In this document: one piece after another, positions 1 to 8,422 of the stretch | How positions within the stretch are numbered: the stretch's first letter is position 1 | Layout of the letters: each line of letters opens with the position of its first letter | Source of the DNA: Mageeibacillus sp. UBA1046 | Lineage (GTDB): Bacteria > Bacillota > Clostridia > Saccharofermentanales > DTU023 | Direction of reading: 5' to 3' | Assembly: GCA_002316595.1 (NCBI GenBank) | Contig: DCDV01000004.1 | Location: 242,425-276,829 of the forward strand | DNA: 34,405 nucleotides | Notes under the pieces: generated by a model | What the model saw: the letters and a program-made list of their open reading frames with translations, nothing else | Databases searched by the model: none | What the model was told of the DNA's origin: nothing | Position numbers and translations under genes: made by a program

Positions 1-49
1 GACCTACGGCTTAGAAGGCCGTTGCTCTATCCTGCTGAGCTATACGCCC
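1..49 (-). tRNA. tRNA-Arg (TCT), 3' part cut off by window edge
   Basis: Read on the minus strand, the 5' acceptor arm (GGGCGTA), a D arm and a complete anticodon stem-loop are visible. The stem is ACGGC/GCCGT and the loop CTTCTAA, giving anticodon TCT (tRNA-Arg). The T arm and 3' acceptor strand lie beyond the left end of the window. It sits 19 bp downstream of the tRNA-Gly gene on the same strand and is probably co-transcribed with it. Confidence 0.93.
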
Positions 50-68
50 ACATGGAAATCCGGCCTTG

Positions 69-142
69 TGGAGCGGGTGAAGAGAATCGAACTCTCACAA
101 TCAGCTTGGAAGGCTGATGTTCTACCATTGAACTACACCCGC
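69..142 (-). tRNA. tRNA-Gly (TCC), complete with encoded CCA
   Basis: The minus strand folds into a complete cloverleaf: acceptor GCGGGTG pairing with CACCCGC, a short D arm, anticodon stem ATCAGC/GCTGAT with loop CTTCCAA (anticodon TCC), and a T arm with GTTCGATTC. The 3' CCA is encoded (positions 69-71). It is the promoter-proximal gene of a two-tRNA unit with tRNA-Arg downstream. Confidence 0.96.
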
Positions 143-167
143 AGGTTGGCCGGAATTCCGCTTAGAT

Positions 168-196
168 ATATTACAACAGGGACATAAGTTTGTAAA
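168..196 (-). promoter_or_regulatory. Sigma-A type promoter of the tRNA-Gly/tRNA-Arg unit
   Basis: On the minus strand a -35 box TTTACA (191-196) is separated by exactly 17 bp from a -10 box TAATAT (168-173). The -10 lies 26 bp upstream of the mature 5' end of tRNA-Gly, as expected for a short tRNA leader. The -35 box matches the consensus at five of six positions and the -10 box at four of six. Confidence 0.65.
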
Positions 197-208
197 GATG
201 AAGGCTTT

Positions 209-300
209 CCAGCCGCTCGTATCTTCAATTATCCTCTGCCACAGCCAATCGTATCTGCAATTGACCTCACTTCGGCCACTCGTTTCCTAATTGACCCAAG
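209..300. repeat. Three imperfect ~32-bp tandem repeats
   Basis: The motif CGTATCT...CAATT...CCTC recurs at 218, 250 and 281 (spacing 32 and 31 bp), the third copy being the most diverged (CGTTTCCTAATTGACC). The array fills the space between the 3' end of the SH3-domain gene and the tRNA promoter. No open reading frame or terminator explains it. It is one of several short repeat arrays in this window. Confidence 0.7.
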
Positions 301-316
301 ACACAGCCGCTTGCCG

Positions 317-1732
317 CTATTCTGTGTCGTCCGGGATTAAGACAGATAAGGGCACATAACCGGTGCGGCCATCAGACAGGCGCACCATGACCCAGCCATC
401 CTGATCTTCCTGGGTCAGCTGGTAGACAGTATCTCCTCTGACTGCCGTAGCCACCAGCTCTGTTGCTCCGGGCGCTGCCATGATCTGCATGCTCTGGGCT
501 CTGACAGTGACTTTGATCTCAAAGTCCGTAGGCGGAGTTGTTCCCTCAGTATCACTGACAGGTTCTGTGATGGTCGGTATTTCAGTTGTCTCTCTGGGAT
601 CATCATTACCTCCTGTCAGGAGTTGCAGCATCGTGACCAAGAGAACCAGGATAACCAGAACAATCGCGATTAGGGCCAGAACGGATAAAGATCTGGAGGC
701 GGGGAAAAGATGCGTTATCTTGAAGAGAAACTTATTCCAAATACCCTTCGTCTTATCAAACTCCATCAGCTTGATTCGATCTAAAATGCCGGCTCTCTCT
801 TCGCCTTCCATCTGCGCTTTAGCACTGGATGGTCTGCCAGACTTGATTTTAATTCTCTCAGGTTCCGGAATCTCTACTTCATCATCTATGCGGTAACCTC
901 CGGAGAGTCGCGGATAGTTTGATTCACCGGGGACCTGAACTCTCTGCTCCTCAATATCCTGACCCCTGGAGGTATTCACAGCAAGCCGATTGCCTCCGGA
1001 CACTGGGATAACCTTTGACAGATGATCTCTCGTCAAGGGAATTCTCTGCAGGGTTGCTTTCCTGGTGTGCGTCGGCTGCTCGATCCTGGTTACCTGAAAA
1101 CCGATCCAGGTATGATCAGAGGCGTAGCCATAGGCTGAGGCGAGGGCGGTAAGCTCCGACATCTTCACCGTCATCTGACGCGGGTCTGACAAAATTTCCT
1201 CTAACCCCTCAGGCTCAAACAAATCGATGAAATTGGGATCTAAGGCCAAAATAATATCGCCTTCTCTCGGAACGAAAGCGTAGTAATAAGCCTGCTTCAT
1301 GAAGCTGTCAGGGATGACATCCAGATGCGGTACTGCCGGCTGCTGCCGATAAAGCCGGCCGCCGCGCTGGAGATAGAAACCCCAGTGACGTGACAGAAGA
1401 GCGATCGCTACTTCGTCATGGATCAAAAAGAGAAATTCCGCATGCAGCTGATCCCGATTGAGAATAGACGGCAGTATATCCAGTCCGTAAATTTGCAGCT
1501 CGCGGAATACCGCTGACCATTTCCTCAGCATGTCGCGGCTTTCGACAATCAGATTCTGGTCAAGCCGGTCCGTGCGGATGCCCGTTATCATCTGGACTCG
1601 TCTATTGGTTGAGGCCACATAATTTTGCTGTTTTTGGGTGGTCAAATAACCGAGGCTGCGATCATTAATCTGTATCGTCAGCTCGTGCAAATCGAGTGAA
1701 TTAATATGGGCTGTTACTAAGGTGCGGATCAT
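317..1732 (-). CDS. Membrane protein: PP2C-like N-terminal region, one TM helix, C-terminal SH3 domain
   Basis: About 471 residues. Residues ~1-217 are soluble. The stretch ~156-214 (GDIILALDP..., ending LASAYGYASDHTWIGFQV) resembles the C-terminal half of a PP2C phosphatase, but the usual metal-binding SDG and DN motifs read LDP and DH. If the resemblance is real, this is a non-catalytic relative. A charged linker (~250-345) precedes one strong membrane helix (~349-372). The last ~65 residues (VTVRAQSMQIM...GRTGYVPLSVL) look like a bacterial SH3 domain, probably outside the cell and binding wall peptide. The start at 1732 is chosen because GGAG lies 5 nt upstream; an in-frame ATG at 1780 has no ribosome binding site. 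The SH3 and TM assignments are firm, the PP2C one tentative. It follows tgt on the same strand. Confidence 0.7.
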   Translation of the reverse strand: MIRTLVTAHINSLDLHELTIQINDRSLGYLTTQKQQNYVASTNRRVQMITGIRTDRLDQNLIVESRDMLRKWSAVFRELQIYGLDILPSILNRDQLHAEFLFLIHDEVAIALLSRHWGFYLQRGGRLYRQQPAVPHLDVIPDSFMKQAYYYAFVPREGDIILALDPNFIDLFEPEGLEEILSDPRQMTVKMSELTALASAYGYASDHTWIGFQVTRIEQPTHTRKATLQRIPLTRDHLSKVIPVSGGNRLAVNTSRGQDIEEQRVQVPGESNYPRLSGGYRIDDEVEIPEPERIKIKSGRPSSAKAQMEGEERAGILDRIKLMEFDKTKGIWNKFLFKITHLFPASRSLSVLALIAIVLVILVLLVTMLQLLTGGNDDPRETTEIPTITEPVSDTEGTTPPTDFEIKVTVRAQSMQIMAAPGATELVATAVRGDTVYQLTQEDQDGWVMVRLSDGRTGYVPLSVLIPDDTE

Positions 1733-1824
1733 AAGATCTCCAGTAAATATTCTAAAAGCGTTAAACGCCGCAGTAGTCATAAAAAAGTATATGCACCGCT
1801 AATTCTAGCATAAAGCTTAGTTAA

Positions 1825-2958
1825 TTACTCTTTTGAGTAACCGGTCCGGGAAAAGAAATTGTCTCGAAAATCCAGCAATTCGTCTCTGCTGATCGCCTCT
1901 CTGATCTCAGACATCAGATTAATGAGGAAGTGGAGGTTGTGCCAGGTAGTAAGGCGCAGACCTAGAATTTCATTAGCTTTGATCAGATGCCGGATATAGG
2001 CCCGGGTGTAGTTTTGACAGGCATAGCAGCTGCAAGCCGGATCCATGGGCGTGAAGTCTCTGGCGTAGGCGGCGTTTCTTACTGTCAGGCGTCCCTGCGA
2101 AGTCATAACAGTCCCGTTTCTGCCCAGGCGCGTCGGCAAAACACAGTCGAACATGTCGATCCCGCGAATAACGCCTTCGATTAAATAATCCGGCGATCCT
2201 ACTCCCATGAGATAGCGCGGTTTGTCTGAGGGCAGGATGGGGGTCACGACTTCGAGCATTTTGTACATCAGTTCCGCAGGCTCGCCGACGGAAAGCCCGC
2301 CGATCGCGTATCCGGGCAAGTCAAAGGCAACTGTCTGCTCGGCTGACATCTTGCGCAGGTCCTCGTAGACACCGCCTTGCACGATGCCGAAGAGTGCCTG
2401 ATTGGCGGTGTTCTTGTGCTGTCTGGCGCAGCGCTCCAGCCAGCGCAGTGTGCGTTCAAGAGAGCCTCTTATGTAATCGTGGTCCTCCTGCCAGTCGGCG
2501 CACTCGTCCAGCTGCATAATAATATCCGCGCCCAGCGAGGTTTGAATATCGATCGCCAGTTCCGGCGTCAGCTCATGCAAAGACCCGTCGATATGGGAAT
2601 TGAAGCGGACTCCCTCTTCACTGATTCTGCGGGCATCGCTGAGCGAAAAAACCTGAAAGCCGCCGCTGTCGGTCAGGATAGCGTGCGGCCAGTTCATAAA
2701 CTGATGAAGCCCGCCTGCCTCCTCTACGAGGTCATGCCCCGGACGCATCCACAGATGATATGTATTGGCAAGAATAATTCCTGCCCCCAGTGCGTAAACC
2801 TCTTCCGGCGTCATTGTCTTGACTGTAGCCTGAGTTCCCACCGGCATGAAAACCGGTGTCTCAAAGGACCCGTGCGGGGTATGCAGGATACCGCGGCGGG
2901 CACCGCTCTGCTTGCAGACATGGACTAATTCATATTTTACCGGACTCTCTGTCGTCAT
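1825..2958 (-). CDS. tgt: tRNA-guanine(34) transglycosylase
   Basis: 377 residues, the usual bacterial length. It exchanges guanine at wobble position 34 of Asp, Asn, His and Tyr tRNAs for preQ1, the first tRNA-level step of queuosine synthesis. The conserved DSGGFQVFSL motif carries the base-binding Asp, and GGLSVGEP is present. The C-terminal zinc site is visible as CSCYAC followed about 29 residues later by His (TWHNLHF). It begins three bases after the queA stop codon, and its ribosome binding site (GGAGA) lies within the last queA codons, so the two are translationally coupled and act in consecutive steps. Confidence 0.97.
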   Translation of the reverse strand: MTTESPVKYELVHVCKQSGARRGILHTPHGSFETPVFMPVGTQATVKTMTPEEVYALGAGIILANTYHLWMRPGHDLVEEAGGLHQFMNWPHAILTDSGGFQVFSLSDARRISEEGVRFNSHIDGSLHELTPELAIDIQTSLGADIIMQLDECADWQEDHDYIRGSLERTLRWLERCARQHKNTANQALFGIVQGGVYEDLRKMSAEQTVAFDLPGYAIGGLSVGEPAELMYKMLEVVTPILPSDKPRYLMGVGSPDYLIEGVIRGIDMFDCVLPTRLGRNGTVMTSQGRLTVRNAAYARDFTPMDPACSCYACQNYTRAYIRHLIKANEILGLRLTTWHNLHFLINLMSEIREAISRDELLDFRDNFFSRTGYSKE

Positions 2959-2961
2959 AAT

Positions 2962-4071
2962 TTATTCTCCATCAGTAAAGCGGCGAAGGCGCTTATCTCC
3001 CGGCAAAAGCAGCATGGCGTCACCGAAACTGAAAAACCTGTAACGTTCTTTAATAGCTTCCTGATATGCGGCCAAAATCTTCTCTCTGCCCATAAAAGCG
3101 CTGACCAGCATCAGCAAGGTGGACTCCGGCAGGTGGAAATTAGTGATCAGAGCATCCGTCAGGCCGAAGTCATAGCCGGGGTAGATGAAGATGTCCGTCC
3201 AATCTGAACACTCAATATAAGGGCGCGTCTGCAGCTGATAAACCGATTCCAGGACCCGGCAGCTGGTCGTTCCCACTGCTATTATTCTGCCATTATTCTC
3301 CAGGGCGTGGTTAATCTTCTCTGCCGCAGAGGCAGGAAGCCGGTAAAACTCACTGTGCATTTTGTGCTTAGTGATATCCTCTTCACGCACAGGTCTGAAA
3401 GTTCCCAGCCCCACATGCAAAGTGACGCAGGCGATATCGACATTTAAAGCCCTGATCTGCTGCAAGAGATCCTCAGTGAAATGGAGGCCGGCCGTGGGAG
3501 CGGCGGACGACCCGATCTCCCTGGCATAAACCGTCTGATAGCTCTCCTTGTCCTTCAGCTCTTCGGTAATATATGGCGGCAAAGGAATGATCCCGACTTT
3601 ATCAAGGACCTGCTCCCACACGCCGTCATATGAGAAAAGGATAAGACGGTTGCCGGAAGGCAGCACCTCTTTTACTTCAGCCTCGATCTCCCCCGCCCCG
3701 AATACCAGCTTGTCACCCAGGCGGCAGCGCTTGCCCGGCCTGACAATTGTCTCCCACAGATCACCCTTTACGCGATGTAAAAGCAAGACCTCCGCCTCAC
3801 CGCCAGTATCTTTACGGCCGAGCAGCCTTGCCGGCATGACTCTGGTGTCATTTACTACCAGCAGGTCATTAGGTCTGAGGTATTCGAGCAGATCATAAAA
3901 ATGTCTGTGCCGGGGCGGCTGATCCCCCTCCAGAACCATTAAACGAGACTGATCACGTTCGGGCAGCGCATGCTGAGCAATAAGCTCAGGCGGCAGCTCA
4001 AAGTAGTAGTCTTCTTTTCGCAAAGGCTCTATATCAGAGCCAACATTATTTTCACTAACTGAATCAGTCAT
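2962..4071 (-). CDS. queA: S-adenosylmethionine:tRNA ribosyltransferase-isomerase
   Basis: 369 residues. It transfers and rearranges the ribosyl part of S-adenosylmethionine onto preQ1 in tRNA, producing epoxyqueuosine after tgt has inserted preQ1. Family motifs include YFELPPELIAQ near the start, LLVVNDTRVMPARL, SSAAPTAGLHFT and the C-terminal ITNFHLPESTLLMLVSAF. The first ~18 residues are a non-conserved acidic extension. No clear ribosome binding site was found upstream of the chosen ATG, so the start could be slightly internal. It is followed directly by tgt. Upstream is a repeat array rather than an obvious promoter or a preQ1 riboswitch. Confidence 0.96.
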   Translation of the reverse strand: MTDSVSENNVGSDIEPLRKEDYYFELPPELIAQHALPERDQSRLMVLEGDQPPRHRHFYDLLEYLRPNDLLVVNDTRVMPARLLGRKDTGGEAEVLLLHRVKGDLWETIVRPGKRCRLGDKLVFGAGEIEAEVKEVLPSGNRLILFSYDGVWEQVLDKVGIIPLPPYITEELKDKESYQTVYAREIGSSAAPTAGLHFTEDLLQQIRALNVDIACVTLHVGLGTFRPVREEDITKHKMHSEFYRLPASAAEKINHALENNGRIIAVGTTSCRVLESVYQLQTRPYIECSDWTDIFIYPGYDFGLTDALITNFHLPESTLLMLVSAFMGREKILAAYQEAIKERYRFFSFGDAMLLLPGDKRLRRFTDGE

Positions 4072-4119
4072 AGTCTATTTTTCTCTTCATTCATGCTTTA
4101 TTCAAGATATCATTCCCGG

Positions 4120-4312
4120 CTTCACTGATGTATTTGTTCGCAGCTTCACTGATATTTTTCTTCATAACCTCACAATATCTTGTTCGCGTACAAATATGCA
4201 TTGCCTATATCTTTTGTTCCTGATTTCACTGATGATTGTTCCGGCTTCACTGACATCTTTTGTTCGCAGCTTCACTGATATCTTTTGTTTCCCGGTTTCA
4301 CTGAAATTTTTG
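4120..4312. repeat. Imperfect ~25-bp tandem repeat array between trmFO and queA
   Basis: The octamer TTCACTGA recurs exactly at 4121, 4145, 4225, 4246, 4271 and 4297, followed mostly by ATATCTTTTGTTCGCAGC-like sequence. Degenerate copies around 4168 and 4199 fill the gap, giving about eight units of 21-27 bp. Unit length is not a multiple of three and varies, so it is not coding. It occupies most of the 249-bp space between trmFO and queA. It may be a slippage-generated minisatellite or a transcribed leader of queA. Confidence 0.85.
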
Positions 4313-4320
4313 GTATTTGT

Positions 4321-5700
4321 TCAGGAGCGCTCGACGTCCAGTCCATATCTGAGGCAGTACGAATTATACAGATCCAGCCATTCGCCCATGAAATGATCTG
4401 ACATGAGAATCGCCTGTTCTTTGCGCTCTCTCTTCCTTTTGGCCTTATAACCTTCAGCATATTCAAGCAGACCGAAATTGGCATTCATAGGCTGAAAGTC
4501 CACGCTGTCAGAGGAGATGACATAGTTAGTCAGCGCTCCCAGCATTGTCGTGTTCGGCAAAGCCAGAACTTTACATTCTTCCGCCGGCATCCCGGCAGCA
4601 ATGAGTGCCATCTGCCGGGCGGTTATAAGCCCTGACGCCGCTGATTCCATATAGCCTTCCACGCCGGTAAGCTGTCCGGCCAGGAACAAAGTCTGCTGCG
4701 ACTTAACCCGATTTCCCCAGGTCAGAACTTGAGGTCCTTTTATATAATGGTTTCTGTGCATGACGCCATAACGCAGATATTCCGCCTTACGCAGTGCCGG
4801 AATAATTCCGAAAACTTCGCGCTGCGCCTTGAAGGTCATTCTGGTCTGGCAGCCGACAAGATTGTACATCCCTCCTGAGCTCTGCTCACGCCTCAGCTGC
4901 AAAACCGCATAAGGAGTCTGTCTCGTACGGGGATCTTCAAGACCCACCGGCCGCAAAGGCCCAAACCTCATGGTGTCCTCGCCCCGCTCCGCCAGCTCCT
5001 CGATCGGCTGACAATGTTCAAACACCTTGCGGTCAAACTCCTTGATCTCAGCTTTGTCCGCTGCAATCAAGGCCTCCCGGAATGCCAGATATGTCTCTTT
5101 ATCCAGGGGACAGTTAAGATAATCCGCTGACCCCTTGCCGTATCTGGAAGCTGCGAAATAGTGGTCCGGATCAAGCGATTCTTCGCTCACAATCGGTGCG
5201 GCAGCGTCAAAGAAATGCAGCATATCGCCCCATTCCCGTGCCATGGACTGCATCAGGGCATCAGTTGTCAAAGGTCCGGTCGCTATGAGAGTGAGGCAGT
5301 CATCCTCAATGTTTTCATCGTCAGCGGGCAGCGAAGTGAATTCTTCCTCCCGCCAGATTATTAGCCCCGTCTGATCCAATATTCTCTTTACTTCTTTGGC
5401 GAAGGCGCTGCGATCTACGGCCAGAGCACTGCCGGCAGGCACGCTGCTGGCGTCAGCCGCAGCCAGCACGATACTGTCCAGCTGCCGCATTTCCCTTTTG
5501 AGAAGGCCTGATGCGGTATGAGGATCGTCAGATTTAAGTGAGTTGCTGCAGACCAGTTCCGCAGGATAGATACTGCTGTGCGCCGGAGTCATGCGCCCGG
5601 GCTTAATGTCTATAAGTTCAACAGTCAAGCCGTGCCGAGCAAGCTGCCAGGCGGCTTCAGCGCCGGCCAGGCCTGACCCGACCACTCTCAACTTCTTCAT
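4321..5700 (-). CDS. trmFO: Folate/FAD-dependent tRNA (uracil-54-C5) methyltransferase
   Basis: 459 residues. The enzyme uses methylenetetrahydrofolate and FADH2 to make ribothymidine at position 54 in the T loop of tRNAs. The N-terminal dinucleotide-binding fold is clear (VVGSGLAGAEAAWQLARHG, then the acidic strand end ELIDIKP). Family signatures include CSNSLKSDD, GPLRPVGLEDPRT and LAGQLTGVEGYMESAASG. Its ATG overlaps the topA stop codon (ATGA), indicating translational coupling. The topA-trmFO order is widespread in Bacillota. Confidence 0.97.
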   Translation of the reverse strand: MKKLRVVGSGLAGAEAAWQLARHGLTVELIDIKPGRMTPAHSSIYPAELVCSNSLKSDDPHTASGLLKREMRQLDSIVLAAADASSVPAGSALAVDRSAFAKEVKRILDQTGLIIWREEEFTSLPADDENIEDDCLTLIATGPLTTDALMQSMAREWGDMLHFFDAAAPIVSEESLDPDHYFAASRYGKGSADYLNCPLDKETYLAFREALIAADKAEIKEFDRKVFEHCQPIEELAERGEDTMRFGPLRPVGLEDPRTRQTPYAVLQLRREQSSGGMYNLVGCQTRMTFKAQREVFGIIPALRKAEYLRYGVMHRNHYIKGPQVLTWGNRVKSQQTLFLAGQLTGVEGYMESAASGLITARQMALIAAGMPAEECKVLALPNTTMLGALTNYVISSDSVDFQPMNANFGLLEYAEGYKAKRKRERKEQAILMSDHFMGEWLDLYNSYCLRYGLDVERS

Positions 5701-8060
5701 TTTTCTTCCTTGGCCTTTTCCTTACCCGTTTGCTTGCCTGATTTTTTGTCTGCTTTCTTGCCGGTTTGCTTACCGGATTTCTTACCCGTTTGCTTGTTGG
5801 TTTCCTTACCCTTTTGCTTGCCTGCTTCCCCGCTCATAGCTTGACTGGAATCCTTATCGGTTCCCGGGCTAGCTTCCTGATGATTTTCCTGATTTGCTTT
5901 CTGATCGGTTCCCTTGCTCTTCTTGCCTTTGTTTTTTGCCTTTTTGACATTAGAAGGACATTCGGGGTCTCCGCATTGCTCATAGCTGCGGCCGCGGAAG
6001 TGTTTCTGAACCATATAACCGTCACAGGTCGGGCAGGTCTTGCCTTCTAAAGGCAGATCCCAGCTGATAAAGGGACATTCCGGATCTTTGCCCTTCTTGT
6101 CGCAGACATAGAACTTTCTTCTTCTGCCCTTCCTGGTCTTCTTCTCCAGGAGACCGGAACCGCAGACCGGACATTTGCCCGGCGCGACAATATCGATGTT
6201 CTCCTTATAGTCGCAATCAGGATAAAGGTTGCAGGCGATGAACTTGCCGAAGCGGCCATCTTTAATGACCAGCTCACCCTTCCCGCATTCGGGGCAGGTT
6301 CTGCCGGTCGGCTCATCAACTATCTCAATTTTTTCGATGTTTTTCTCAGCCGCTTTGATCTTGTCGTGGAAAGGAGGATAGAACTTATTCAGGATTTCCA
6401 GACCTTCCTTTTCACCGGCCTCCACCGAGTCCAGCTGTTTTTCCATATCAGCTGTAAAGTCAGTGTCTACGATTTCATCGAAGTTCTCTTCCAGCATCTC
6501 AGTAACCAGCGTCCCCAGATCAGTGGGATGCAGGCTGGCCTTTTCCTTCTCCACATAGCCCCGGTTCTGAATAGTCGAGATCGTGGGCGCGTAGGTGGAT
6601 GGCCTGCCGATGCCAAGCTCTTCCATCTCTTTGATCAGGCTGGCTTCTGTATAACGCGCAGGCGGCTGGGTGAACTTTTGTTCCGACTCGAGGCGGTCAA
6701 GCTTCAGCTCATCGCCTTCATTAAAGTCCGGTAAAAAATTGACGGAGTCGTCGTCTTCACTTTTGCTCTTGCTGACGCCGGAGGCGTAGCTGTACACCTT
6801 GAGCCAGCCGGAAAATTTTATCTTCTCGCCTGTCGCCCGGAAAATATGCGTACCGGCGAGAACATCAGCCCGGATTGTATCCAGGACAGCTTCTTTCATC
6901 TGTGAGGAGACAAAACGCTCCCAGATCATTTTGTAAAGACGGTATTGATCGTGGGTCAATTTATCTCTGACGGACACGGGGTCCAGATCGAAATGTATGG
7001 GCCTGATAGCCTCATGTGCATCCTGCGCCTTTTTGCCTTTACTGTAGTAGTTGGGTTTGGCCGGCAGATAATCCGGTCCGAATTTCTTGGCAATCACCTC
7101 GCGGATCTCAGTCACGGCCGTCGGAGATACACGCACGGAGTCGGTACGAATATACGATACCAGCGCAGTAGCGCCGGCACCGGGAAGATCAACGCCTTCA
7201 TAAAGCTGCTGAGCTACGCGCATGGTGCGAGACGAGCTCATGCCCAGATAGCGCGATGCTTCCTGCTGCAGTGAGGAAGTGGTGAAAGGAGCGTACGGCC
7301 GGCGCTTTTTTGTGCCGCGCTTTACTGTGTCGACAATGAAAGGAAGATTCTTCAGCTCGGCCAGGAGTTCATCGACTTCCTCCTTGTTGGACAGCTTGAC
7401 CCGGCGTACACGGCTGCCTGCTTTCTCGCCATGGTACAAAGTGCGGAAAGCCTCATCTTTGGGATCAACTTTCAGAAAGGCTGCTAAAAGCCAATATTCT
7501 TCAGGGACGAAGGCGCTTATCTCCCGCTCCCGCATGACAATCAGCCTGGTCGCCACCGACTGTACGCGACCGGCGGACAAGCCTTTGCGAATTTTACTCC
7601 AGAGCAGCGGGCTCAGCTCGTAGCCCACCAGGCGATCTAAGATGCGACGGGATTGCTGAGAGTCGACCAAATCCAAATTAATCGGACGCGAAGCATTCAA
7701 AGCTTCTTTTACCGCCTTACTGCTGATTTCATTAAAAGCGATGCGGATGTTTGAATCGGGGTCCAAATTTAGAATAGTGGACAAGTGCCAGGCAATCGCT
7801 TCACCTTCTCTGTCCGGGTCAGTAGCCAGAAGGATATTATCCGCTTTTTCTGCAGCGGTTTTCAGCTCCCTGACGACCTTCTCTTTTCCGGGCATGGTGA
7901 TGTAGCGCACTGCAAAGTCATTATTCACGTCAACACCCATGGTGCTGGAAGGAAGATCGCGAATATGACCTACTGACGCTTTAACGACATAGTCATCATC
8001 CAGATAACGAGAGATCGTTTTGGCTTTGGCGGGAGATTCAACTATAATAAGTGTTTTCAC
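5697..8060 (-). CDS. topA: DNA topoisomerase I (type IA) with repetitive lysine-rich tail
   Basis: 787 residues. It relaxes negative supercoils by single-strand passage. The TOPRIM domain opens the protein (IIVESPAKAKTI, with DPDREGEA at ~81-88). The catalytic tyrosine is Tyr303 in VSYIRTDS. Three C4-type zinc ribbons follow at roughly 590-705 (CPECGKG, CPVCGSG, CPTCDGY). The last ~80 residues are low-complexity, rich in Lys, Gly and Gln, with repeated KKSGKQTGK units; they are probably a disordered DNA-binding tail grown by repeat expansion. The start codon is GTG with AAGGA seven bases upstream; an overlapping ATG is immediately followed by a stop. A strong promoter lies ~45 bp upstream. 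Confidence 0.97.
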   Translation of the reverse strand: MKTLIIVESPAKAKTISRYLDDDYVVKASVGHIRDLPSSTMGVDVNNDFAVRYITMPGKEKVVRELKTAAEKADNILLATDPDREGEAIAWHLSTILNLDPDSNIRIAFNEISSKAVKEALNASRPINLDLVDSQQSRRILDRLVGYELSPLLWSKIRKGLSAGRVQSVATRLIVMREREISAFVPEEYWLLAAFLKVDPKDEAFRTLYHGEKAGSRVRRVKLSNKEEVDELLAELKNLPFIVDTVKRGTKKRRPYAPFTTSSLQQEASRYLGMSSSRTMRVAQQLYEGVDLPGAGATALVSYIRTDSVRVSPTAVTEIREVIAKKFGPDYLPAKPNYYSKGKKAQDAHEAIRPIHFDLDPVSVRDKLTHDQYRLYKMIWERFVSSQMKEAVLDTIRADVLAGTHIFRATGEKIKFSGWLKVYSYASGVSKSKSEDDDSVNFLPDFNEGDELKLDRLESEQKFTQPPARYTEASLIKEMEELGIGRPSTYAPTISTIQNRGYVEKEKASLHPTDLGTLVTEMLEENFDEIVDTDFTADMEKQLDSVEAGEKEGLEILNKFYPPFHDKIKAAEKNIEKIEIVDEPTGRTCPECGKGELVIKDGRFGKFIACNLYPDCDYKENIDIVAPGKCPVCGSGLLEKKTRKGRRRKFYVCDKKGKDPECPFISWDLPLEGKTCPTCDGYMVQKHFRGRSYEQCGDPECPSNVKKAKNKGKKSKGTDQKANQENHQEASPGTDKDSSQAMSGEAGKQKGKETNKQTGKKSGKQTGKKADKKSGKQTGKEKAKEEK

Positions 8061-8104
8061 ATTAACATCCTTTGTATCTCATATATACATGAGCTTCGGG
8101 ACTA

Positions 8105-8135
8105 ATTATATACAACATTCGGTCTTTTCTGTCAA
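8105..8135 (-). promoter_or_regulatory. Sigma-A type promoter of topA
   Basis: On the minus strand there is a consensus -35 TTGACA (8130-8135). It is followed after 17 bp by TATATA (8107-8112), which overlaps TATAAT (8105-8110, 19-bp spacing). The expected transcript start is about 35-40 bp before the topA GTG. This suggests topA-trmFO, and perhaps queA-tgt, form a unit separate from comM-dprA. Confidence 0.75.
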
Positions 8136-8324
8136 AAGTCAGTCTGACATGCCTCTCTGTAACATCATAAGACAAAGAGCAATCATAATATTTCTTTTCC
8201 TGCTACCTGCAAGTATCAAAGTTCTAAGAGCTGCAAGTATTAAATTGGTTGTGAATGCTTCGTCAGAACTGAAAATCCAACTAGAAAATCTGAAGAGTAT
8301 TGTTCTTGGCAAATTAAATTATAG

Positions 8325-8422
8325 TTTCGATTATAATCGACAAATCAACTAAATTTGTGCTTGATTTCGATTATAATCGATAATTTCGTTAAATCTGTCA
8401 TATGTTTCGTTTATAATCGAAA
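8325..8422. repeat. Three AT-rich palindromes spaced exactly 40 bp apart
   Basis: The perfect 14-bp palindrome TCGATTATAATCGA occurs at 8327-8340 and 8367-8380. A third copy at 8407-8420 differs by one base in the left half (TCGTTTATAATCGA) and is flanked by TT and AA. Centre-to-centre spacing is 40 bp in both cases, and intervening sequences are only partly alike. Dyad symmetry and constant spacing suggest binding sites for a dimeric regulator, on one face of the helix if the repeat is about ten base pairs per turn. They lie about 190-290 bp upstream of the topA promoter. Confidence 0.85.

Noticed and set aside
300..328. Hairpin GACACAG/CTGTGTC at the end of the SH3-domain gene as a terminator
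   Set aside because: The stem overlaps the stop codon and is not followed by a T-tract.
4120..4312. CRISPR array
   Set aside because: Units are 21-27 bp, contiguous and degenerate, without unique spacers or cas genes.
4072..4320. preQ1 riboswitch ahead of queA-tgt
   Set aside because: No preQ1-type pseudoknot pattern was seen; the gap is filled by the repeat array.
8020..8352. Plus-strand 110-codon frame over the topA upstream region
   Set aside because: It starts inside topA in antisense, has no ribosome binding site and runs through the topA promoter and a palindrome.
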